DNA of 64,000 nucleotides from positions 1,488,001-1,552,000 of the forward strand of contig SDUX01000001.1 of the NCBI GenBank assembly GCA_008729055.1, given 5' to 3'. This document shows positions 43,875 through 52,885 of this stretch, piece after piece. Within the stretch, counting starts at the first letter, position 1. Each line of letters opens with the position of its first letter. The notes under the pieces are model-generated. The model was not told the DNA's origin. It saw nothing but the letters and a program-made list of their open reading frames with translations, and did no database searches. Source of the DNA: Pyropia haitanensis. Taxonomy: Eukaryota; Rhodophyta; Bangiophyceae; Bangiales; Bangiaceae. The position numbers and the translations under genes were made by a program.

Positions 43875-45491
43875 TCACCCCGGGATCAGAAACGTATGGA
43901 TGCTCTGGTCGTGCTCCATGCACACGAACGGCTGCTTGCCGCCCCCCTTCATCCGGTCACTCACGGCCACCAGCTTGTCCGGCTCTTGCCAGTGGATGCC
44001 CTGTGGAAGGGGGGGGGTACGTCCAAGAGGGGGGATGGGGATGGGGAGGGCATTCATTTGGAGGGAATTGGGTCGCATGCAGGCAGGGGGGCACAGCGAC
44101 GGTGGCCGAGTAGATGCCGCGCAGTGAGTATGCCACAAGACACAGCCGCAGGGGGAGCATCCAGTGCTGTAGCTCCGCCCATGACCCAGGGACCCCGCCC
44201 AGGGGCCCCGCTCAGTGCCAGCTCCCACAGCTCCGTCGTCGCCCGGAGTGGCGCGCTCCCCCCCTCATCACCCTCGTCACACCCCCCCCCGACATGAGCA
44301 ACGTACCTCGACCGCGCAGAAGACGCGCTGGCACAACGCGTTGCGGGGAAAGTCGTACACTTTGCCGCCCGACAGCCCAAACAGCGCACGCTCGTCCTCG
44401 CCCTGTGCCTCCTCAGACCGCCGGTGGCTGCCGCGCAACTCGCGGTCGTCGTCGCGGGGCAGCGGGCCGCCGTCGAGGAGCTCCAGCTCCCCAATCCACA
44501 CCGCCGAATTCTCCTGTGACGTCACCGCCACGCGGGTATTGTTGTAGATGCTGATGGCAGAGTAGTCCATAAAGTGGGCGCTCTTGGGGATCGCCACCGT
44601 CTGGCGGGGCACCCACACGCACCCGCCGTCCGCCGTAGTCTCCCGCGCCATGACGATGATCCGCCCATGGCCCGGCTTGCGCCCGCCCTTGCCGCCGTTG
44701 CAGTAGTTGCCCTCACAGAGGCCGAGCAGGTACGACGTGCCGTCGGCCGCGGTGGCGATCGCGGCGCCCTCAAAGCCCTTGTTCTCCGTCGCAAACGTAA
44801 AGTCGCCATCGCACGACGAGTGCACCGTCACCGCGTCGGCACCCAGTGACACCTCCAGTATCCGAGGCACCATCGAACCGCTACCATTGACGATGCTCTC
44901 CTGGATGACGAGGTACGTCCCGGAGGTGGCGTTGAAGGTGATCGCCTCAAACTGACTGTCCGACCCATCGTCGTTGGGCCAGCTGAGCAGCTTGTTGGTC
45001 TCTGTCTCTCCGCTGTCGGGCGTCATGTAGGTGAGACCACTGGCAAAGTGACCAATCTTGAAGCTATTGTCGAACACGACAAACACGTGGGAGCCGCCCA
45101 CCATGCCGGCTACATCCGACGCTTCAAACTTTCCAATGGGCACCGCCGCCCCCGAGCCGTCGGGCGACCGCTCCGAGATGAGACGCACCACCGGCTCCTC
45201 CGCCACCAGCTTGAGGGTGCGCGCTGAGTAGAATCCGTCCGTGCAGTCAACGTCGTGGCCCTTCACGACGCGGGGTGATGACGACCGAATCGCGGACGCG
45301 CCGCCCGCAGACGACGGGTCGCCGCTAGCGCTCAGCGGCTCCGATCGCAAGACGAGGGTGGTGCCGACGACCGCCGCAGCGGCGGCGGCCACCGCGGCGG
45401 CCGCCACCGTCCGCCAAAGCGTCCGCGTAGACGCGCCGCGCGGGGCGAGGAAGCGGTCCGCCGCGGGGTCGGTGCCGAGCAGGCGTTCCAT
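43875..45491 (-). CDS. Membrane-anchored propeller-like protein of unknown function (two exons)
   Basis: Start ATG 45491 (MERLLGTDPAAD). Exon 1 spans 45491-44307 (395 codons) and exon 2 spans 44000-43875 (41 codons plus TGA), joined in phase 0 to give 436 residues. Residues 24-50 form one hydrophobic anchor (LWRTVAAAAVAAAAAAVVGTTLVL). The rest looks extracytoplasmic, with repeated beta-strand text such as SHVFVVFDNSFKIGHF, QFEAITFNATSGTYLVIQES, GFEGAAIATAADGTSYLLGLC and FMDYSAISIYNN, and NNT and NGS glycosylation sequons. Exon 2 encodes GIHWQEPDKLVAVSDRMK. The pattern resembles esterase-like or SdiA-regulated-type beta-propellers, but I cannot name a family. Codon use is less extreme in GC than neighbouring genes. 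Confidence 0.85.
44001..44306 (-). other. Spliceosomal intron, 306 bases
   Basis: Donor GAG|GTACGTTG at 44307/44306 and acceptor CCCCCCCTTCCACAG|GGCATC at 44001/44000. Phase 0. Joins two segments of evidently coding sequence and removes the stop that ends the unspliced frame. Confidence 0.85.
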
Positions 45492-47128
45492 CGTGACTGC
45501 TGGGGAGGGCGGCAGCGGACGGGGCCGAGCGGTCCCGGGGGAGGGGAAACAGAGGGTCGTCGCGGCCAAGAGGGAACTGGGCCGTCCTCTGGGGCCGAGC
45601 AAGGTGTGACTGCGGCTAGCTGCAGGCCTGTGGCGCACGCGGGAAGGAACGCGGGCTCAGTGACAGCGACACCTAAGGTTGGTCACTGAAGATGGCATAC
45701 CCTGCCTTACAGTCCGCCCCCTTGTCCCTTGTCCGCGCGAGACAGCCGCGTCGCGCACTCATTGGTGGATACTTAGCAACAGGCTGTCGCCGAGCCCCAC
45801 GCGAGAGGCCGTCAGTTTTTTGCGAGGAGATGCAGTGTGACGTGTCCGCCAATCGTCTACCCAACACTCCAGGTACAGAACCCGGGGAGCGTCAATGTGA
45901 AGATGTTTGAACGAGACTGGGAATTTTGTTGCCTTTTGTCTGCCTTGAGCTTGTCAGTGGATCAAGGGCAGCCAATGAACAGGTCCGAGCCACGATCGCG
46001 GCGCATGACCTGGGTTCGCGATGTGGACTTTCGCGCAGTCTAGTGTCTATTCTACGGAGGAATCGGATCAAATGAGCCTGTCGAAAGGCTCACATGAGCC
46101 GCGTCGTGAAATCGTCGATTTTTGAACGCCACCATATGAAAACCGTCGATTCGATCGCTGCGACACGACCTTGCGCGCTTCATCTCCTCTTCGCGCTACC
46201 GCTGCATTAAAACAGAAGGTTCATTCTACCCCTCAGTACAACCGGTGCCTCCCCGCCTGCCCATGACGTCTCTCTGCGAAGTGAAGAGGGAGAACGCACA
46301 AGCACCTGGCGCTCAACTCAGCGCGGCAGGGCGTAGTCTCTTCCGCACCACGAGACTAACTGGCGCAATCGACCGTGGAGAGGACCGCTCAGAGCGCGTT
46401 GGAGGCGGTTGCCAAGAGAGGGGGGGGAGGCAAAGCGGGGACCACGGCCTCGACAGCGATCGAAAGCATCACCGCGGTGGCGCCAGCAAGACTCAGAAGC
46501 GTGGCCTGGACCCAGAGTGCACGCACTCAAGGCGCTCCACACCGCCTAATCGGGGCTACGTCGGAGGGGCTACGGCACTTGTGGCGGGTAGGATGTTTTG
46601 CAGAGAGAAAGAGAAAGTCACGCACGGTGCTTCGTACCGCACCACGCCACCTGCTTCATCACTTTTTTATATGTCCAGGTACGCACCGTCGCGGCGCTTC
46701 TTGTCATACCATCAGACCCGTATTCTGTCATCTTACAGGGGCATCGTACAACGTATTAAGGAGATGGCCTTCTTCTGACTGTGGCCCTGACGGGGGTGTG
46801 AGGGGGGCTTCAGGGGGCTACTCGACAAGCCTCGACGAGTCCTTGGCAACGAAAAACACGCTCGTCACGGATCCGGCCTCTCTGAGCACTGCGCAGTCAA
46901 CCGGAAAACGGAAAACGGAAGAGGATAAGGGATGGTCCTGCTCTATTCCTAACGCCCTCCCGCGGACCCCCACACGCCGCCGCCGCCCCCGCCCCCGCTC
47001 CGCCCGCGCGTTCGCGCCGCGAAGAGCCGCCGACGCGCCACCGGCGTCCCACGGGACGCTACTGCTGGCAGCGGCGGCGCCACCCCGCCCCCCCCCCCCC
47101 CCCCCCCCCCCCGTCCCGCGCCCCAGGC
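45492..47128. other. Mid-GC intergenic region with a solitary mobile-element end
   Basis: About 1.6 kb that is far less GC-rich than the surroundings between about 45600 and 46930. Contains the element end at 46040. A 177-codon frame (46245-46778 +) has no recognisable domain and mixed codon use, so I do not call it. 46980-47128 returns to C-rich sequence with a C-run of about 24 (47086-47112). Confidence 0.4.
46040..46125 (+). mobile_element. Solitary or degraded end of the same TIR element family
   Basis: Begins TCTAGTGTCTATTCTAC, matching the element's terminal repeat. Then GGATCAAATGA, an inverted pair GAGCCT/AGGCTC, and GAAATCGTCGATT, all in the order found when reading the right end of 5696-7247 inward. 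The opposite end was not found downstream in this window. Confidence 0.65.
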
Positions 47129-47937
47129 CTAGCCCCCCGGCCGTTGGCGCAGCCGCTCGAGCGCCCCCTCCGCCTCCTCCACCCCCAGCCGAAACACATA
47201 GTCGAGCGTCACCCGCGCGCCGCGCGCCTGCTCCCGCAGCAGCGGCCGGCCCGTCGCGCCGTCGCCCGCCGCCGCCGCTGCCGCCGCCGCCGCCGTCGCC
47301 GCGGGCGCACCGGCCGCCGCCGCCGTCGCCGCGGGCGCACCGGCCGCGGCCGCCGCGGGGGCGCCGGGGGTGCCGCCCCCCCACCCCCCCCCCCCCACCC
47401 CCCTCCCCCCCACCCGCGGCCGCCGCCGCCGTCGGCGCGCCCCCCCCCCGCGACGCTACTGCCGACGATGGCGGCGGCGGCGGCGGCAGCGGCAGCGCCG
47501 GCACCACCACCCGCACCGTGTCGAGGGAGAGGCCCGCCGTGCCCGGCGCGGGCGCCGCCGCCCCGACCAGCCGCGGCGCGACGGTCGCGGCGTAGGCGGA
47601 CCGGACGGCAGCGAGGCGGGCGGCCAGCGCCGCGACGCGTCGCGCGTGCGCGGCAGCGTCGTGGGGGCGGCCACCGCCCGCGGCGGACGCAGGGGCGGCG
47701 GGGGGGACAGCCGAGGTGGTGACGGGGGGGGCTGCCGGTGGCAGCCCCGACGCGTCCCCGCCCCCGCCCCTCCCGCCCGCCCCTGCCTCGGCCAGCCGCG
47801 GGCGGCGGCGCCGCTCGGGCGGCGACGCCGACCGTGACGGCGACGGTGATGACAATGGCGACGGCGGGGTCGGGGGCAGCGCAACCGCCGCCCGCCGGCG
47901 GCGGGCGGCCGCCTCGGCACCGCCGTCAGCGGCGGCA

Positions 47938-47971
<34 letters not shown>

Positions 47972-48355
47972 GCGTTGACGGCGCCGCCGGCGGCCGCGGG
48001 GGGGTGGCGTCCGTGGGCCGACCGGCGGCCGCGGCGGCGGCGGCGGGGGAGGGGGGGGGGGAGGGGACCGCCCGCCCCGCGACGGCCGCTTGCGGCTGCC
48101 GGGGGGGGGAAGGGGGAGCGGCGGAAACCGCGGCCGCGGCCGCGGCGCCGCCGCCACCGACGTCACTTGGCTAGCGTGAGGGGGGGGGGGGGGGGCAGTG
48201 ACACCGCCGCCGCACCCGTTGCGGCGGCCGCCGTCGCCGTTGCCGTAGCCGTTGCCGTCGCCATCGCCGCCGCCGTCGCCGTCGGCCGCCTCCTCCGCGT
48301 CGAGAGCCGCGTCGGCCGCGGCGGCCGCCACCTCCCCCGCCACGTTGGCGACCAT
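47129..48355 (-). CDS. Candidate low-complexity protein gene, function unknown
   Basis: Proposed start ATG 48355 (MVANVAGEVAAAAADAALDAEEAADG) and stop TAG at 47129. Between them only two segments look non-random. One is ARRVAALAARLAAVRSAYAA with GLSLDTVRVVVPALP (about 47500-47680). The other is the C-terminus PLLREQARGARVTLDYVFRLGVEEAEGALERL (about 47132-47240), which looks helical. The remainder is Pro, Gly, Arg and Ser-rich with an NLS-like KRPSR. Frame changes at G/C-runs near 48046-48062 and 47372-47410 would be needed. I do not recognise a family. The start and even the 5' half are uncertain. Confidence 0.35.
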
Positions 48356-49877
48356 GTCTCCCGTCGGGGGGGTGCCGCCGCGCCCGCCAGCGGCCGCACC
48401 ATTGGGGAGAGGGGGTCCAGGACGGCGATGGGGAGGAAGAAGGTAGAGCGGGAGAATCCGGGCAAGGCGCAACAGGTAGGTGAAGGGGGAGAGGAAGGGG
48501 GGAAGGGGGAGTGGGCACGCAGTGGGTGGTGGATGCAAAGGTATGAAAGGGAAGGGGGGGGGGGGGAGGTGGAGGGAGCGGCCAAGGCACCCAGCTCAAA
48601 GGCAGCAACACGGTGATGGGTAGACGGCCGCAGCGCCGGCAGCGGAAGCACAGGGACAGCAGCACAGCAGCTGCAGCAGCCGACGCGGACGCAGCAGAGG
48701 GCCGGCCCGGTGGCAACAGCGGCGGCGGCGGCGGCGGGCCGGTGGACAGCCACACCCCACGCCCGCGATTCCTGCCCGCCCCGCCCCCCCCCCCGCCGCG
48801 ATTCCTGCACGCCCGCCCGCCGCGACGCTACGTACGAAGACGCCGCGGCTCGTGGCGGGGCTCCCGGGGGAGCGCGGCGGCCGCGCGGGCGTGGGCGGCC
48901 CCCGCGGCGGCGGACACGGCGGGGGGGGAGGGGGGGGGGGGGGGGCCACGAGGCGGGTTGCTGGACCACCAGCCCGGCGGCTCCGCCCCGCGCGACCGTG
49001 ACTCCAGCATGGTTTGTCTTGGGGCGCCGTGCGCCGCAGGGCCGCCGCCAGGCGCGTACGGCTCGCCGTTTGAACGGTCAAGTAGATCCGTTTGGTGAGG
49101 GACTTGGTACGCGAATGCTGAGTCCGATCAATGATCAATTCGATACGAAAGAGAACTTAGTTGCCATCAGCCGGTCTAGGAATTGCGTACTACACGGCCC
49201 CTCGAGGTGTCTGGGGATTAGTTCATTGGTGTGCGCGGATCGCGCTTCTGGTTGCTGCGGGCGCGCCAGTCGCGCGCTCTGTCGAACTGGCGGGCGCGGC
49301 TCGTGCGTGGCCCTGACCGTCGTCGCCCCCGCCGTCCCGCCGCCGTGCGTCTCCTCGACAAACGCTGTCGCGCCCGCCGTTGCCGCGTACACGCTGCTAC
49401 GCGTCGGATCCTTCCCCCCCCCACCCCCCAGCCGCGTGCCCCTGTTGCCGCCGACCTGTGTGGTCGTCGTCCCCGCGTTTTGGAGCCGCATTCCCCACCC
49501 CCTTCCGACGTTGCGACGCCCGTCGACTCCCAGCGTTGGGCGCCGGCTCGTGCATGGCCGCCCCTGGCCGGCCGGCCACCCCTCCCGCCGTGCCGCTACG
49601 ACGTCCGCCCGTTTTTCCCGCTGCTGCGAGTACCACCGCCGCGTCTGCGCCGCTGCTGCCGTTGCCGCCGTCGCCGACGTCTTTGCCGTCGCCGACACCA
49701 CCCCCACCGCCGTCACCACCCCCACCGCCGCCGCCGCCGCCGCCGCCGCTGCCGCCACCCGCTCGATCCCTGCCGCGCCGGCCAGCCGTGACCCCTGCGT
49801 CGCGGCAGCGGCGGCGGCAGCAGCGGCAGCGGCGGCGCCGGCGGGCGGCAGGCGACAGCAGCGGCGGCGGCGGGGCC
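48356..49877. other. Intergenic region upstream of farnesyltransferase beta
   Basis: GC-rich on both sides with a distinctly lower-GC pocket at about 49085-49225. Frames are Arg/Pro/Ala only. Divergent promoter space for the candidate gene on the left (-) and farnesyltransferase beta (+). No element identified. Confidence 0.4.
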
Positions 49878-51687
49878 ATGGCGGGGCAGCCCCCGCCGGC
49901 GGCCGCGGACGTGGACGACGCCGCCGCCGCGGCCGCCGCGGCGGCCGTCGACGCAGACGCGGCTGTGGCTGCAACAACCGAGGCGCTGTGGTCGTGGTAC
50001 GCCGCGGCGGCCACCCCCCACGAAGGCTACCCGACGGCGTCGTGGGTGGACCAGGCCGCCGTCGAATCCGCCGTGCAAGCCGCCGACATGGACGCCGCGT
50101 CTGCGCCACCGCCGCTGCCGCTGTCGCCGCCGCTCTCGCCGGCGCTGTCGCCGGCGGCGTCGCCAGCGAGGGTACCCCGGGGGGGGAGCGATGCGGCGGG
50201 GGCGGGGGACGACGGCCGGCCGTCCATCTCGCCGCTGCTAATGGCGGGGGAAGCGCCGCCGGCGTCGCCGCCGGCCGCGTTGCTCGGCTCGCCGCCTCCA
50301 GCCGCCACCGGCTCCCCCCCGCTGCTGTCGTGGGCGGCGGCCGCGGCGGCGGCGCGCGCGGCGGCCGCGACGGACCCCACGACCAACCCGTGGTACCCGC
50401 GCCCCCCCCCCCCCCCCTGGCGGTGCGCTCCCACAGCCGGTGGTTGTCAGCGGCGTTGTCGCGGGGCCTCCCCACCCGCTTCACCTCCCTCGACGCCTCC
50501 CAGCCGTGGCTCCTCTACTGGACGCTCCACGCGGCGGCCCTCCTGCGGACGCCCATCCCGCCCGCCGTGCGGGCGGCGGCGGTGGCACACCTGGCCGCGT
50601 GCGCGGCGCCCGACGGGGGCGGATTTGGTGGCGGCCCGGGGCAGGCGCCGCACCTGGCGACCACCTACGCCGCCGTCGCGGCGGCGGCCGTCCTCGGCGG
50701 CGAGGACGGCCTCAGCGTCGTTGACCGTCCCGCCGTCTTGCGCTTCCTTGCCGCCGCGCGGCGGCCCGGCGGCGGCTACGCCGTCACCCCCGACGGGGAG
50801 GTGGACGCGCGGGGCGTGTACCTCGCAACGGCGGTCGCGTGGCTGCTCGGCGGGCCGCCGGCGCTGGCGGCGGGCGTCGGCGACTTTGTCGGCAGCCTCG
50901 TCTCGTTTGACGGGGGGCTCGCGTCGGTCGCGGGGGGGGAGGGCCACGGCGGGTATGGGTGGTGCGGCCTGGCCGCGGCGGTGTTGGCGGGGCCCGCCGA
51001 GGTCGCCGCGTTTGACGCCGCGGGCGCGGGTGGTGGTGGCGGCGGCGGCGCGGTCGGCCGCCTCCGCTCGTGGGCGGTGGACCGGCAGCACGAGCTGGAG
51101 GGGGGGCTCGCGGGGCGCGCCAACAAGCTCGTCGACAGCTGCTACACGTTTTGGGTGGGGGGCGTACCCGCGCTGGCCGACCGCGCCGACGCGATGCTTG
51201 CCGGGGGGGGGAGGATGACGCCGCCGCGGGCTGGGGGGTGACGCCGCCGCCGCCGCCACCGTCGACGTTGCCGCCGCCGCCACCGTCGGGCACCGACGGG
51301 GACGCCGACAAGGCCGGTGCCAGCGCCCCCGCCGAGCCGACCGACGTGGAGCCCACCCGCCTCGCCCGCTACGTCCTCTCCTACTGCCAGGCGCCCGGCG
51401 GGGGCCTGCGGGACAAGCCCGGCGCCGCCGCCGACTACTACCACACCTGCTACGCGCTGTCGGGGCTGAGTATGGCGCAGCACTATGGCCGCCGCCGCGC
51501 GTCGGCGGCCGCCGCGGCGGCGGCGGAGGGGGGGGGAGTGGACGACCTGGGCGTGGGGGTGGTGCTGCCGCGCGTCCACCCGGCGGTGAATGTCGAGGTG
51601 GGGCGGGTCGTCGCCGCGCGGGCCTACTGGGCGGCCCAAGCGGGGGGGGGGGACAAGGATGCGACGGACGCGGGGGGCGACGCATGA
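49878..51687 (+). CDS. FTB: Protein farnesyltransferase subunit beta
   Basis: Catalytic subunit that, with the alpha subunit, transfers farnesyl to the Cys of CaaX-box proteins in the cytosol. ATG 49878 (MAGQPPPAAADVDD). After an Ala/Pro/Ser-rich N-terminal insertion the family text is continuous: LDASQPWLLYWTLHAAALL, CAAPDGGGFGGGPGQAPHLATTYAA, GEVDARGVYLATAVAWLL, HGGYGWCGLAAAVL, ELEGGLAGRANKLVDSCYTFW, GGGLRDKPGAAADYYHTCYALSGLS. The zinc ligands are all present: Asp (51134-51136) and Cys (51140-51142) of VDSCYTFW, and His (51442-51444) of YYHTCY. Frame changes at the C-run 50401-50417 and the G-run 51201-51211. A Pro-rich insertion of about 40 residues follows the second break. The GGPGQ repeats and QPWL distinguish it from geranylgeranyltransferase beta subunits. 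Confidence 0.93.
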
Positions 51688-52885
51688 CGGCGAGTAGGGG
51701 GGGGGGGGGGCGGGGGGGGCGGGGGGAGCGGGGGGGGCGGGGGGGGAACGCTGGAGTATGGACGTCTGGCGGTCGGCCAGGGACCACCCGCTGGCCACTC
51801 GCGGCGGCGCCGACGGCCGGCACCCACCGCGCCGCCACGGCGGGCGCGGTCCCACGGGTCGGGGTGCCCGCGCGGGCGCTCTGACGGCGCGTTCCCCCGG
51901 CGCCGACGCCGCCGGGCGCGGCTGCGCAAGCCGACGACGCACAAAAAAAAAAAAAGGGGAGCGCGTGCCCCCTTCCGTCCTCCCCCCCCCCCCCCTCCCC
52001 GCCGGCGGTCGTCCCCCACCAACGACGAGCGTGCCGTCGCCGCGCACCGCCTGGCGGGGCTGGGGGGGGGGGCGGCGTGCGCTGCGTCGGTGGCGGCCGG
52101 GGCAGCGCTCCCCGCCGCGGCGCGCCAAATTATCGGCGGCCGATGCGGCGTCGCTCGTTCCGCCGGCGGTGCGCGCGCGGGCACACGCGCGCGCATCCCC
52201 CCCCCTCCTCTCTCCTCACCCGCCGGTTCCCCTCTACCTCCCCTCGCCCCCCCCTGACCGACCCTCCTCGCCCCCCCCTGACCGACCCTCCTCGCCCCCC
52301 CTGACCGACCCTCCTCGCCCCCCCTGACCGACCCTCCTCGCCCCCCCTCACCGACCCTCCTCGCCCCCCCCTCACCGACCCTCCTCGCCCCCCCTCACCG
52401 ACCCTGCTCGCCCACTTGGGCGCCCGCGCGGTCCCTGCCTTTTGTTGTTGTTTTTTTTGCTGACAAGGCCGCCTCGCGCCCGGACCGCCGTGCACGCTGC
52501 CGCCGCGGGCCGGGCGCCCGTCCGCGGCCGGCGTATGGGTTTGACCCGATGGGGAAGGGGGGGGGAGGTGGGGGGGGCGCCTCCGCCCAGCTAGCGAGCC
52601 GCCGCCGCGGTACGGTAGCGTTGGGGGGGGGCGGCGGTGGCGGTGCGCGGGCGGCGGCCACAGGCGGTGGCGCCGTCTCGCCGGACGCCGCGGTCTGGCA
52701 CGGTCCGTAGCGCTCCTCCTGCCCCCCCTTCCCCCCCCGTCCCCTTCCCCTTGTTCCCCCCTGCTGCCTCCCACCATTAATCCTCTCCCCCCTCTCTCCC
52801 CCCTCTCTCCCCCCCCTTTTCCCTGCAGCTGGCGGCCTATCCCCCTTCCTGGTGGCCGTCGCACTCCACGGCTGCCCCCGTCGGG
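51688..52885. other. Intergenic region with minisatellite
   Basis: Begins with G-runs (51695-51750), then an A-run of 13 (51944-51956), the minisatellite, and a T-rich patch (52441-52460). No gene supported. Confidence 0.5.
52246..52412 (+). repeat. Minisatellite, 22-24-base unit
   Basis: About seven head-to-tail copies of a unit close to CTGACCGACCCTCCTCG plus a C-run of 6-8. Units differ mainly in C-run length and in GAC/CAC at one site. Confidence 0.9.

Noticed and set aside
46245..46778. 177-codon plus-strand frame in the mid-GC region
   Set aside because: No recognisable domain and no codon bias like neighbouring genes.
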